64,000 nt of DNA from Bolinopsis microptera (GCF_026151205.1 NC_087074.1:12815182-12879181), one strand, 5' to 3'. Shown: positions 46,633 to 60,848, counted from the stretch's first letter. Numbers and translations: made by a program. Notes: generated from the sequence alone by a model not told the origin.

Positions 46633-49600
46633 CTAGACTGGCGAGGAGGCATTTGAGAGTGCTGTCTCTGTGAGAATCTTTGCTGTTTTAGCAATTTCAC
46701 TGTCACTATTGTCAACTTCTACCACTTCTGTTTCCTGGAGATAAGAAAAGTTACTTTTATGGAAAATCTTAAATTTCGTAGTTTGAGAGTTGAAACCACT
46801 CGAAAGAATTTTTCAACTTAACAACTTTATTTTTGATTCAATTGGATTTACTCGGATCAGCTTAAATTAAACTTTTACCTTTTCTGGTATCTCAGAATAG
46901 AACCTGTCTAGACCCTGCTAAATATCCTCCACTCCATTATTATAAGATTATAGCATGATTTTAAAACTTCATTATAATTCTAAAGGTCACCTGTTCCTTT
47001 GGTGTTGCTGCAGCGTTTTTGATGACAGAATCTGTTAGTTCCCTGGCAAGTTCTGATAGCTGTTCATTTACCAAATCCTCTGGGGTAGGTGCCATGTCTG
47101 GAGTGGATTCCCTGTCTGGAGTGGATCGGAGTTTAGGTGACTTGGGTCCTTCTTCGCTATGTGCAGCTGAAATGGTTTAAGTTGTAAACAAAAAATACTA
47201 AATTAGGTGAACAGTAGCTGGTATATTTTACCGGTACATGGAATCAAAACGACCAGCTAGTATATGTTTATAATCACTGTACATAATACCGATACCATGT
47301 ACATAATACCAATAATGAAATGACTTAAAAACAACATACTGGAGAGAACTTTGTGGTAAAGGGCCTTAGCGTCCTCGTCAAGTTCACTCTCAGCAGTGCT
47401 GAGATCCTCCGACAGGATCAGTTTGTCATCAGGGTGGCACGCCAGAGCATCTTCCGGACTTTGCTTATCGTAGTACACAACTTCAGGAGACGACTTGAAC
47501 TTTACCTCCTTTGAATCGGGCTTCTCTGAACTGAGATTCGGCAGGTAATAAGTGAAGTAATGATTGCGTGCGAGGGTGGTTCTGTGTGCTTCATTGATAT
47601 TTTGGAAAGATCCAAGGTTTTGAGGTGTTATCGGCTTAATGCTCATGAAGACCTTTTCGGCTTATTTAGAGATGAAAATGAAAGCGGATAAAACATTAGA
47701 TGTCGCTTTAAGAATGAAGATTTTAATGATATTTATCCATCCTATCCTTATTTCCTAATATACCTACGCCATTGTTTAGAACAGAAGAAAGCTCTGTGCT
47801 TTTGACGCCGCTGTTATCTGCTTTCCTATACCAAAAATTTAAAGCATACACGTTATGCAAAATTCTAAAAGTATAACCTAATTTAAACCAAAGATTAATG
47901 CCCGTATCGTGGTTAACAAACACTAAGTTGATAAAGTGACTTTTTTCTTGGAGCCAAAGAGATCGCAGCGACAGTTAAATCGAATTGAAATAAGAGGACT
48001 CTAAATATCATGCACCTGTCAGTTCCGTTAAATTGAACATTTTCATGTGACACAAAATATATATTATAATACGTATATAGTCATTTGAGTAAGCAAAATA
48101 TGCAATACGATGAAGAGCGATCAAATCCAATATTCTGGAGCAAAACGCAGAGAGGAGCTCTTAAACGATTAAGAGTAAATCGATTATGCCAGAAAGATAG
48201 CTGGATCGTTAAGCGGCTGGCAACTAAGTCAAGTTCTCATATTCAATATTTAAGTATATTATATAAGTTTAGTAAATAATTGTGCGAAGGGCTTAACCTC
48301 TTACTCGTTTTTACCACGAGTTCAAAGCCTGTAATCGTAACAAATAACGATAAAACTCTCGAGTTAAATGTCTTGTGAAACCCAAGGTTAAATGCCTCCT
48401 GTGACGCACTTTAAAGGATCATTTAATGCTCTGCACGACCTTTTTGAGTTAAACAATGAGATGCGGGCAAAAGACACGTCAAGTGGTAGAGGAAGTTAAA
48501 TCAGCTAACTTCCTTTAAGAACAATATATATGAGTGCAGATGAATAATTAATATTATGTGTTTATGGTTTAGCTCTACAAAACGTCAACGAAGATTGTTA
48601 ATGTTATTGTGACATCGATGGATATTCGGAAATGATTATGAAACTGCAATGCTGCAATGCACTCTACGAATGAAATAATTTTATAGCTGTGCAGTGCATG
48701 CGTGATGCGGTCAAGTTTATTTATTTATATTCGGATGACACTGCGAAGTTTCACTTCACCAGAAGTAAGCTAATATAGACTTAATTTCTCAGATAAATCG
48801 AATTAATTTTAATGAAATAGCCCCAATTAAAGAAAATTGAACCTGGAAGTAGTTCAAGTAAACTAGGGTTGGTACAGAACACTGTGACTGAACTGTATGC
48901 ACTTTGAAGTTTGAGGAGCAACAGCTCTCAGCGATAAGTCAATGAAAAGAGGATCTGCACACAATAATCATGGTACAATTACATGAACTTGTTCGAAGAA
49001 ACAATTACAGTTAAATGAAAAAAGAAGTAAAATACATGCCACATATAAAGCTGAGAAAAGTTTAATGGTTTGCAACTATCGTCATCATGCTCAAATTGTT
49101 TGGGTGATCACCGCGCTAATTGCTGTAACCCATAAATAGCATGATTGAAAACCCTATTTTAAATCTACATTAGCAGCTGGTATTAACAGCTGAATTAACA
49201 TTCTAAAGACTCTATCCGATGATTTTTTCCTGATCACCAATCTCCCAAAAATCAAACAGTTTGGATCTCGAAAGTTTAATGTACAGCATGCGCAATGATA
49301 TGGACTTACTCGTCAGTCTCGGCCTCCAGATCTAAAGTTTGGAACACATTGTTGACCAGGTTAAAGGCAGCAGTCTGGAACAACTCTGGCTGCTGTTCAG
49401 TGTGTTCACCGTCCGAGTCTATAAGTTCCTCAAGTTCCGGCTCTGCTGTGTCCTCTGCCACGACTGAGACAACAGTCTCTGCTCCTGGTGTTTCGGCCTC
49501 TGGAGCTGGTGCTGGTTCCTCGATATTTGCTTCTGGTGCTGGTTCAACAACTTCTGAAGATAGAACGGTCATTTCCACAAAGATCTGGTAATCTTATAAT

Positions 49601-52600
49601 CGTTAGAATAACTCGATACAATTACATATCTATACTTTGGTGATAACATCTCTTTTAGGCTGCTATACTTTCGAATTTCCCACTCATAATACAAAATCCA
49701 AAATCATTTACCTGCAGCTGGCTCAGGGGCCTCCTTAAACTCAACAAGAGTTTCAGCTTCGACAATCTCAAACTTGGGAGTTACAGAAGGATGTGATGGT
49801 ATGAGTTCAGTCTGTGAGTTAACAATCAATACATTAGGATCTGAATCTCCTTCCAAAACAAGGCACTCCTCTTCCTCTTTCTCAACAGGTGCTTCCAATT
49901 CAATCTCTTCTTCAGATTCTTCTTGGATCGCACTCGGTATTGGGTCTACTTCATCTTCCCCAGCCTCTTCAGGGATATCCTCCTGTGCGTAATAGCAGGG
50001 ATTACAAGTTGCAAGTATGTCAAACAAATTTCTCATCTTTCTACCAAATTATACGAATGTCTTCGACCGGACATATAGCATGACCTATATAATTATACCC
50101 TGTATTATAAAGATATGAGTCCTTGTACAACAGCGATTAAGGTCACAGTAAAACTCTCAAAGACAATACCTCTGGTTTAATCTCAACAGAAATTCCAGGG
50201 TCCTCCTCATCGGGAATCAGCTGTGCTAAGGACTGGTTCTCACTGGGCACATATGTCATCGACAATTGAGATTCTGTCTCTTCAAGACCCTCAGCAGATT
50301 CGTCCTGTGGTATCTTGATTTAGTTTCACGATTTTTCAATGATATCTGAGTATACCTTACTCGGGAATATTATAGCGGGTTAATTTATGACTGGGAAAAT
50401 AAATAACCGGGAAAAATATGGCGGAATTTCCCAAAACCCGCCAAATTATCCCGGTCATGTATTTACCGGTGGCCGACCGTTCAAGTTTTTTTTCAGAGGT
50501 CAACAAATTTTCAACCGAAATTTCTGTTTTTGTTACTTGTTAAAGAAGTTATTTCAATTTACAGTTACTGATATTACTCAGAAATAGAAAAAAAGACACG
50601 TCTATGGCGGCCGAGATTGCTCTTTAGTATTTAAAGGAAAATAAATCTATAGCAATAATAAGTCAAATCTTCATTAAAGCGTATTCTCATTCTCATTATC
50701 GCTAATGTCCCCTCCATTATCATTATTGATATCCCCCTGCTGCTGACCGTCAAATTCGAAGTTGTATTGTTGTCTTAACAAGACTTTCATTTTGTCCGCT
50801 AATGGGGCTACTGCTCTGAAGGTCAGCCGGAGCTTAATTTCCTGCCCACCGCTTGGTATTGGGGAACGTCTTGGCTTTGCATCTTCAACTGCTCCAGTAA
50901 TCAATCCACCGTGGACCATGAAATAGTGGCACAGTTTACTCACTTCATGGGCAAGAAAAGTGAGAATCACGGTCCACCCTGAAATCTGATTTCCATAACC
51001 AAATTGTGATTTTTATAACGAAATTATGGTAGCAACCGCCAATAAAGTTACAGCCCTCCATCCACTGCTTCAAAAGTCTTCTCTAGCACATATGAGACTT
51101 CAGGTAAAATATGATGATCACCACCCCCTTGGAACCCCATAATCTGAGTCGGCGGGTTTTTTTATGACTGGTAAAATTTTTGACCGGGAAAAATATGGCG
51201 GAATCTTCCAAAACCCACCACTTTATCCCGGTTATAATAATCCCGAGTAAGGTAGCACTTAGCAGGATAGTTTAAGCTCGAGCTGTTCAGCATTTTTACG
51301 CTCATGATATGATAAATTTACTTAGAGCCGACTGGAAATCTGGTCCCGTGATGCATCCAGGATAATAACAAACGGGCTTACCAGTTTAGGAGAAGTTGGA
51401 GTGGGAGGAAGATCCATTTCATCGAAAGCACCAATTGTTTCCTCCCTCTGATCCTGTCCGGAGTGAACACTCTTTCTAACTCGGACTGACATAGGTTTAG
51501 GAGCAGAACCTGTGAGGTATCAGGGTCAGGAAGTGCTAGTGCCAAGTTGTTAACCGGTGGGACGGATTAAATACACATGATTTCATAATTCCTCGTTTTA
51601 GTCGCTGATAAACAGTGCCGTTATAATTAACATAATTAAGATTAATAAGATTATGGCATTTTTCCATGTCTGTTCTAGATTTTACCTGGTTGAGTGGGTA
51701 GAGATCGTTTTGATCCAGCTGATCTGTTTGCTAAATCCATCCTGACTCTTTGGCCGTACTCCTTGCGAGCTCATGTCTAATCTTACATCCGACTTGGCTT
51801 CTGCCTGCCTTTTGGTCACCAATCGCTGGTAGTGGTTCATCCGCGGTCTGCTATAACGGTAATTGGTAAATTGGTTGTCGACCTCAAAATTTTAACAGTG
51901 CGTAATTTGTATGGTTCTAGAACCTGCCCGTTCCAATTTCAACGTTTAAACTTCTGTTTACAGATCATAAATTACCTTTATCTTTCTTCCCGACTGTTGT
52001 TTTCGTTCAACTTTTCTCTGCATTTTCTTTTTATCACCACGCATGAACACTTGATAAGCATCAATAAGTCGCTCAAACTCACGTTCCTTTGACACGACTC
52101 CCTCTAGCCCGGTACCGTAGCGCTGGATCAGGCTCTCCAGGCATCTCTGAAACAAGAATGCACATGATTATGCCGGAAATCTGCAATGAGGCTGAATCAA
52201 CAAAAGTCAAGTGCCTTAAATTCTTTGTAACGTAAGACTGGATTGTGATATGCTCCACTATCCAGAAAATATATCAAAGGGTTTATAAGGTCTACGATCG
52301 AGTGCATTGCATGAAATGTTGAGAGCAAAACCCTAATTCTCAGGGTAGTTTTAAGGTTTGATTCTCATGAGTAGACCATAAAAATGTATGCCTTCCGTCA
52401 ACATATAAATAATGCTAAGATCACCCTACAAAATATAAAGCTACGGATTCAGGAATCAGGACCATCGACCTATTAAAGAAAAATTTAGCAAATTTGCGGT
52501 TTCGGGGTCGTACAGATTCTCGATGACAGCAATGAGCCCTAATATGATTTTGAATTAAAGTTCCGTTAGGATTTTGGGAAAACTAAGGTTTGAGAACTAT

Positions 52601-54478
52601 TTCTCACCTGGTTGGAAGCAGCCTGCTCTGGAGGAATGTTGGCCATGGTCTGTTCCTTTTTCAGTTTCTGTATCATGTACTGACCCAGCATTCTCTGTTG
52701 TTGTGTATCTCTGAGGGGAATTAACCGTGAGACCTTGTTGACCAATAGTGGAACTATTTGGGATTGGCGGTGGAGATCTCCGATAATAATATTAAAGGGC
52801 CTAGCGGTATTTCTACTTGAACTGGAAACGATAATGATTGGATTGATTTTTAACTGTATTTTGATTGGCTAAACTTTTCTAAAAACCGCCAATTCTAAAT
52901 GGATGCACTACAGTTATGTGGAGCCGCCGCGTGACTACAGTATTGCCACGGTTCTATGATCAGGTACATTTATAGACTTTCCGCTATTCTAAGATGTGTT
53001 GACATTATAAACCTCATTATCAGCGACAAGTGTTGTAAGTTTATGCCCTAAACCAGTAAATATGCTAAATATGTGACATATCCCATTCTTGCCAGGTTGC
53101 TAGCTTAAATCATACCTGATCGACTCGTTGATATGGTTCATCAGGGCCTCCCAGTTTGTTTTCGAATCTGCTTTAGCGACCTCCATTGCAATGCCACAAC
53201 TAGCTCGTTCAACTGAATAAAACGTGTCACGAGGCAGTTGCTTGGGAATTAGTGACGTCACGACACTACTTGATGACGTCATTTTGTGAGCTTTTGAACC
53301 CACATAACACCAAACCACCTCGCCTGGCACATTTCGTCTGTTTTGTACTAGATATGCTACGTTAGACTTTTGTAACAATTTGATTTACTACTATTTGATA
53401 AAATGTTTCTTTTAAAGTTGCAGACATTTAAACCAAATTGATAATATAAAATGTTAATGCTTTAAAAGTTAAAGTAAACGATACTAACTGGGAACGAGTC
53501 GGGCGCCAGGTCTCTTGCTGGGTTTAGGGCCGCCTCGAGACGACTTCACTACACTCGGACTCCTTCCCTGAAAATCCTGGGGTTGACTTTTTAGAACCTT
53601 TATTTAACTATAGCTTTGTTCGTTTAAATCTTCGCACATTTAATATCACACGATGGCCGGACCGCAAACAGTAGATGAGGCCCAATTCAAAATACTCATT
53701 GTACCAATTGAAGTTGAAATTCACGCTTGAATGCTTCGGTCGTAAACAATTAGGTATCCAAGGAGTCATTTTACACTTATCACCGGTGCTAAATCGCTTG
53801 ACTATAACAATTCAACGATCCTATCACTTCACTAAATCATTCAGACAATTGCTGCTATATAACATGCACCAGCTGATTCAATCATGTTCATGATTGATAT
53901 CTGGTGGGCATGATCAGAGAGCTAGAAGTTTCTCTATTCCAAATTTACCAGTTCATTTTGGGCCAGCTCACTATAGTACGCGAATCCGTATGTATTTGCA
54001 GCTTGAGCTTCTCGAACTTTCTTTATAACCCTGTATGTATCGTTTGGCCTCAACTTGGGCCATTGCCAAGTCATACTCCGTTCAGCCTCCAGAGGTTCAG
54101 CTTCATCTTTCTTTTCCGGCTCTTGTCGGGGAATATCAGGAAGAGGCGTTGTTTGCACACCTCGATCCACTAGAGGCTGTGACTCGACAGGGTGAAGATC
54201 GGATTCGGTGATCGGCTCAAATTGATCGAAAATTCTGCAATTAGTTGGTGGTATAATTTTGGTTTCGAGACAATAATTGACTACAACGTTGGTGTTTAAG
54301 TAAGCTCTTTAAATAGCAAATTAAGGCATTATCAAACGCAGATTTTCGAAATCGTGTATTTTTCACACCTAATCCGATGTTTTTCTCTGAAGCTCAGGTC
54401 CTCTCTAGGTGTCTCCAGGAGGTCAGGTATGGACCTGTAGACTGGAGTCTGGTATTGACCGTAGATTCCTCCAGACAT
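46633..54478 (-). CDS. 14-exon acidic protein with possible kinase-anchoring helix
   Basis: Exons in order (minus): 54478-54369, 54234-53949, 53567-53489, 53347-53116, 52710-52608, 52146-51976, 51847-51686, 51509-51382, 50304-50170, 49982-49712, 49553-49310, 47641-47340, 47166-46991, 46734-46633. Every junction is GT-AG and in phase except exon 7, which is one base short (162 nt where 163 is needed). The product is about 833 residues. It starts MSGGIYGQYQTPVYRS, has a basic helical middle (exons 4-6) and a Glu/Asp/Pro-rich second half. The second-last exon contains VNEQLSELARELTDSVIKNA, an amphipathic pattern like the RII-binding helix of A-kinase anchoring proteins. No family is recognised; a ciliary or sperm-tail role is possible but unproven. 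The ATG lies 1 nt after tatcag. Confidence 0.8.
50353..51254. mobile_element. 902-bp TA-flanked MITE in intron 8 of the 14-exon gene
   Basis: Ends TACCTTACTCGGGAATATTA and ttataataatcccgagtaaggta with TA on both sides; same subfamily as 28328-29097. It carries a 99-codon minus-strand frame (50674-50970). Confidence 0.85.
50674..50970 (-). CDS. Unidentified frame inside a MITE
   Basis: An open frame of 99 codons with a balanced, protein-like composition (LTFLAHEVSKLCHYFMVHGG, then KLRLTFRAVAPLADKM, and an Asn/Asp-rich end GDINNDNGGDISDNENE). It is preceded by a 3' splice-like tttcag. It is not in phase with the host gene's exons 8 and 9 and is skipped there. It could be a captured host exon or part of the element's own gene; I recognise no domain. 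Confidence 0.4.
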   Translation of the reverse strand: MILTFLAHEVSKLCHYFMVHGGLITGAVEDAKPRRSPIPSGGQEIKLRLTFRAVAPLADKMKVLLRQQYNFEFDGQQQGDINNDNGGDISDNENENTL

Positions 54479-55498
54479 TCTGATATGATAGCGTGGACTA
54501 CTGTTCAGTAGCTTTTTAAAACCTTACTGTTATGCCTCTCAGTCAGATAATGTAAGAAAGAATCCAAATATAGGCACAAGGAAAATTATGGGCATAAGTT
54601 CAAGTTCACGGAAAGTACTTAATGATTTTCGTGAAATCATAAAAAGCTATAGCAAATGAGCCCTAAATTGTTTCTCCGACTCTTTTCCATAGTAACAAGC
54701 AATGTAAAACGATATCAATCAATATCTTGCATGCGAAGGATTTAAACAACTATAAGGCACGATGGGAATTCGAATTAACTGTGCATATTAAGGCTTGAAC
54801 CAACCCATTAAACGGTCAATCGAAAGGGGGTCAGGGGAAACAATAGAATGGAATTGGCAACAGAAATAAAATCCAAATCGGAAATCTACAACGAGCTGCA
54901 TTCAGCATTTCTAAAAGAGTTGTTCAGCTGTAGTTTCTTGAATCTTGACAAGCATTGTTTTTATGTGTAACAAATCACGTGTCATGGTCAGCATGCTATG
55001 ATATTTGTGCTGAGTTACGATTCACGATTCTGAAAAACTCCGTGAAATCATGACGTTAGCCGAGCATTGGACACACCTTTATCAATCATAATATTAGAAT
55101 GTTGCCCAAGTAAACTTTATCTAAGATGAGGGTATGAAATAATGAAAAGGCAGTTACATTTTTCTGCTTTAATAGAACAAATGAAATCATCCAACAATGC
55201 TCTATAGGCTATAATGCTAGAAATGTCGTGAATACATATCACCAAGCTAAATAGACCACAACAATTAAAAACTGTACAAGAGCAAACGAATCGCAAAATT
55301 CTGAAATACACCTCGCAGAAGCGCCGGGAATATTTTCGCTCGCATCCACTATCCAGATCTACATGAACTGAAGTTTTAACTGCAGAGGCACTCACACATT
55401 TGTCAAATTGTATCCGATATTTGTGACGAATGTTTATTGTTTAAATTTTAATAAGTAGATACTGACTAAAATGTAGAATAAGATGTATTGATTCTAAC

Positions 55499-58400
55499 CT
55501 GTGTTACGACGGGCCATGCTGAGATCTTGTAACAGGCTGTTCTGCTGGGTCTGTCGTACAGCTTCGGGAGGGTACCTGCAAATACATAAATAATAAGATA
55601 GGGGTATTGTTAAATTTAGTAGAATGGTTGGGAGAAACTAGAGTGAAACTAAGAACCGACCGAAATAGCATTTTTCAAATCTGATCGGAGAAGTTTAATA
55701 CTCCAATATGTTGTCTCGATTTGTCGGCTATATGAAGGGTCGAAGTTTATAAAGTTATAAAGGGTGCCTGATGCCATGATATAGTGATATCGGGTCTTGG
55801 AGAGTTTTGATCGTGTAGTATTCAGAACACCCCTGACCTTTATAATTCCTGTATCTAACATCAAAGCTACCTTTTTCGATAATTTTAGCTGACCCATGTG
55901 GTAGAGTAAAGAGTTAGGTGGCACTGAGGCACCTTAGTGCCACCTGAGGTGAAATGAAATTGGGCGACTTGGACGTGAGTCCCCATTGAAAATTAATTAC
56001 AACGATTTCTTGGAATTTGGAGTGGCTGTAAAGAAATTTACAAAATATCGAAAAATATAACCGTTTGCCATTAAAATTTAAAGTGAAACAACTGATTCGG
56101 TGTATTCATCAGGTATAGTATGCAATTGGCCTTGGGTCGTATTTCTTAGATGTAATGCTGAACCTAAAGTAATCACTCGAATTTTAAACCGAAGTTAACC
56201 CAAATTTCGGTCGATTCCTAGCTCGAACTAAACTACAATCAATTTGACTAGTTTCATGTCAGTGATGAGAGCTTTATTGTGTCAAATATCCTCTCACAGT
56301 ATCAAGTACCTTACGAGAAATATTTATGTTCGACATAATTCCGGTGACCTAAATGATTTGGAACGAAAATATGGGGTTTTTTCCGAAGACCGCCACCCTT
56401 CGTACCCCAAATTAAATCATGGTATTTGGGGATTTTTTATCTCATCATTTTACAAAAATGAAACCCAATATTTGAGAAAATTAAATACAAAGAACTTCTC
56501 TGGTCAGCTGTTTCATCTTGTAAACAATTTCTCCGGAGCCTTTGAAATATTTTTTGTGTTTGTTACTGCTCCCAAAATTTCACCACCGTGGCCAATATAG
56601 TAGTGACAGAGCTTGCTTACTTTTAATCATAATGGAACGTGTCCATAATCATTTTTAAAGCAATTCATGATCGAACACTAGTGTTCATTTGTTTGATGAA
56701 TCATATTTATAACTTACTATATTGATAGTAAATCAATAAAGTCATAATTTAGGAAAAAAGTCCGAAAATATGATGTTTTTTTCGAAAAAAACACCGACTT
56801 TCCTACCATTTAAATATGTCTCGTAAGGTATGCGTTTTTTTATCAATAGCCCTTAAGAATATAAAAGCAAACTAGCTGCTGAGCCACAATATACTAGCAT
56901 ATTACCATAGTCAGAAATAGCCAATGAGGATAGAACACATAAACTGACGGAAATTAACTGCAAGTGCATGGCAGATCACAAATTTGTATACAAAAATGTG
57001 TTCAGATTGAAACTTGACTTTTATTGCTCAACATGTAGATCTGATTTTGTGACAGAAAACTTGTTTTTTACCTATTACTTGGGTATTTGGAGGTGTCTCA
57101 TTGAAGCTAAGATGCCCGATACCAAGCTTGTAGTACTGCAATAACACGTGATCCTGGGACTCAGGACACTGTACGACCGCCATCAATTAATCAGCTGCAG
57201 CATGCAGCCTCAGCAGTCTTACATCTATCAAAGAGTTGAGGAAAATAAAGAAGGTTTAAGAATGCGAGGAAATATTATTTTTATACTCACAAGTGGTGGA
57301 AATGTGGACCGGACTAAGAGTCATCACGAAACCAAATTCTGCAGCCTTGCTCGGCGATTACACACAAAAAACATGGATACACTAATACTAAAACGTATGT
57401 TATAACGGCTTTATAGAAATAATGGGGGGCTACAATAAGTCATTCAGCCTATAATCTCCCCTCGTACCGCGTACGTGAAATTCGAACGCCCCGGGTCCCC
57501 CTTGATGCACATTACGGTTTAGGGTTTCAGTATTCTCGGTATTTTGGGGAAGGTAAGTCATTGACTTCATATGATCATCCGGGCGTTTCTAATTAGCGAA
57601 TGATTGTTTCCTTGGTAACCTGTATCTGTTGCTATAGCGACAAGAACAAAATAACAATAGTATGTGACATTTTTTGAATTTGAGGCTTAAAAAGACGGAT
57701 TCTTGGAATTAAGATCCTGATCTATTTATCACTCTTAATTGAATAATTGGGCAACGAGCATTATCCACTGCATGCTGCAGGTCTAAAATATACTTGACAA
57801 ATTGACAAATATATAACTTGAATGACTATTATCTTTCATCCGGATCAGAAAATTTACCGTGGTTTGGGGGAGGGGACTAAAGATAAGTGACAGACGACAA
57901 ATACACAGGTGCTGAGAGATGAGAAATAAGTAAAAATTAGACATAAATGGCTCTCAGGAGCTGATGATGAGTGAAGTGTTAAACGGTGGGTTAACACCTG
58001 GGTAACCAGTTACTGTTAGAGCTAGCCACGTCCACTGCAATCTTCATGAATCAAGAACTAGCGTGCAAAGCTCAGTACTTGACTCTGTGAACAGTCGCGT
58101 TATCGTTTAACCCACAATCTCGAGAGAACCCGAGTCATTGAGTCAGTGCCAAGCCCGATATATCATATAAAGCTGCCGTTTAACTTGTAAGTAGAGATTG
58201 TAGGATCGTGTGACTGGTTTAAAAGACCTATAAATGAGTGATTACAGAACGGATTATGATACTGGTTATGAGTTATGACTTCTTAAGTAAGTTCACTAAC
58301 TGTAACCCGTCTGTGTAACGTAACGGTGAATACTATCCGACGCGTCTGACGACATAAATGTTATGACCAGGTCAAAGTTGCTTATAGATCTGGGAAATCT

Positions 58401-60848
58401 TAAACTTGGTGACCTCAAGACATCAAATTGTGTCAGTGTAATAAAACACAGCACCGACAGACCATAAGATACCGCACCATAATCCTCAAATTTTAATTAT
58501 GAAATTGGGCGATCGGTGATCAGTGATCTGGATCACAGTTTATTTTCATCATTGATCTCACGGTGATCCAAGTTATTATCTGGTGGAATCAGATTCAGTC
58601 ATTGTCATGTCGATTTATTCAGAATTGGCGATTCGCTCTCATTTAATCATTTGCTTTTCGCCATCAGTTGAACTTGAAGTTTTGCTAAAGAATAAGTTTG
58701 CTTAATAACCCAATCCCTTACCTGTAATTACCTGTAATTAACTGTAATTTGGTAAATTGCAGAGCGGTTTCAACTTTCAAAATTTATATGATGGATCTGC
58801 CGTCTACTTAAGAAATCGAGTGGAGATTGAATTAGTTTCCAGTACGGATCTTCGGTACGGATTTAAATTTATAACTGGTATCATAAATCATAATGTTATA
58901 CTTTTATGGTAAAATTCTGAACAAATTTTTTTTAAATGGAACCTTTTACTCTACCACTTCTTTGCAGCTTACTGTGACCTGCCTCCATGATAACCTATTT
59001 ATTAATTGTGCTTGTTACACCAACAGCCTGGTATAAGCATACATGGGCATTGGGCATCATAACTTGTTGCGTAAATCTTAACACAACCTAGCGAACAAAA
59101 CAAATTTCGGACATGGCAGACTGGGGTGCTCATCATAACAATGGTAGCTAGGCCTAGAGTAGCTCGGATAGTTCAAGGAGTTCCTAAATCTTTAAATCCT
59201 ACCTTTGTGAGCAATATAGACGAGATGTTCACTGAGTTAAGTAAAATCTGGCATCTCTTTGAAGGAGATGACGTATAATTGGAGAGAATGGAAGAATTTT
59301 GGGCTTAATCATGCTATTAACAGGTGATTAAGGTGCCGTGCCTAATGGTTAATACTAAGCTTAATCTTCACTAATAAACTTACCGGCGAGAACAAAATCA
59401 AAAATTATTGCTTTTCAGGCCCCACATGCTTTTACACCTAATATACTTAGCCTGAAACTGAAACCCTTATTCACACAGTTTGAATCAAACTAACAGGTCT
59501 GAATTCTCACGTAACTAAGGTTTCATTATGTTGTAACTTGTAAACTAAACTTTTATGAAATAACAAAAATTGAACTTTTCCTCAACAGGTGCTATTCTAG
59601 TAAACACGTGTTTTGACACAGCGAATAGGGCTCTGACTATGACTACACCATTCTCGGCAGCATGTTAACAAGGTTTTTAATCTTCTACCTCCCTCCAACT
59701 TCACGTCAATATCGACTCATCGCAACTTCGGCTTTAATGTTCGTTCAGATGAAGAGCTCACATTGCTTCGAACTAAAAACTTCAACATAGTTTGGTTGTC
59801 AAGTTGGCTTATGACCTTGAAAAATCGCATAGCCAAGTCCTTAGTTAATTACACTAGTTTTGTTGCAGTAGAAGGATTGATATGCAAACATTTTAGATCT
59901 ATAGGCTTCTGCACCTGACTTCTCTCGTCTGGAGAAGGACTTGGCTGAATAGGGACCATCAAGGTCCAAGGAGGACTGGGGGCAGTCTCTAAAGTTTGTG
60001 CTAATTTTAGACAGCACCTGCGGTTGTTGTTGCTATCTAAACGGTGTAAGGATTATAATAAAACAGCTCCGCACGTGTTGCATATAATATGGGTCACATA
60101 TTCATGATCGAGCAATAATGTCTTAATGCCATTGTCATTTGGCATATGTGCAGTTTTTTTGCTGAAGGTATTCGTGACTCATGCAGTTCAGACTTGCGGT
60201 AACCGTTCTCCAGGGTCCGGGTATTTCATCGTTTCAGGAATGCGTTAGTGCTAAAACTGCCGCACTCCACGATTACAAAATATTAGCAGATTTCTACACC
60301 AGCGTGTGTTTTATTACTTGGTGCTAAACGGCAAGGTAAGCGCCCATGCTGCTTCGTAATTATTTCAATAGTTTCATTTACTGTCTTGTTCTGGGAACCC
60401 TCCATGAAGGTCGCCATATTTCTATATTTTTATAAAATAATTGTCGTAAGGTGAGCACGGTCGTATAACCACCGTCGTTTATTTTGGCTATTATTGTAAA
60501 TATTATTGACATGGACACTTTTGTTGTAGTTAGTGACATTTGGTATTTCATTGAAAATTCAGCTTTCATTTAGAAATATTCGGATAAAACGTATTTGCTA
60601 AATGAAATTTTTCGGTTATGCTCACTTTTTAGTAGTTTGACCACTAATGATTGATTTGAGTAATTTACGTCACAACCTTAATTAAGAATAATATGGCAAA
60701 AGTTTCGTACGATACAAATTCTTACCAATGCCAACATCGGTGCCCAATACCCATGACAATAAAATGATTGCACTAATGAATCCACTCAGAAGCACTATCA
60801 ATCTAATTTGTCGAAATTGGATCCTATCACCTATTGCTCCATTGTAAC
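55499..60848 (-). CDS. Scattered candidate exons of an unidentified gene
   Basis: Four minus-strand segments have splice-site pairs and open frames: 60848-60726 (RQIRLIVLLSGFISAIILLS, one membrane helix; donor G|gtaaga), 60017-59915 (FRDCPQSSLDLDGPYSAKSF), 57135-57072 (KLGIGHLSFNETPPNTQV) and 55575-55499. The last two join in phase and continue to a stop near 55464; the first two do not join each other directly, so exons are missing or some calls are wrong. In another frame 55575-55499 reads EAVRQTQQNSLLQDLSMARR. The 5' end would lie beyond 60.85 kb, opposite the GPCR. Function unknown. Confidence 0.3.
56307..56830. mobile_element. 524-bp TA-flanked MITE, TACCTTACGAGA type
   Basis: Ends TACCTTACGAGAAATATTTA and aatatgtctcgtaaggta. 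This is the uninterrupted relative of the split element at 6465-9897. Confidence 0.85.
57136..59914. other. Gene-poor stretch
   Basis: No supported exon. A short tandem of acctgtaatt lies at 58722-58748. Confidence 0.35.

Noticed and set aside
51776-51847. Alternative exon-7 frame PRMNHYQRLVTKRQAEAKSD in the 14-exon gene
   Set aside because: It looks protein-like but does not match the phase of either neighbouring exon; the chosen frame needs only one extra base.
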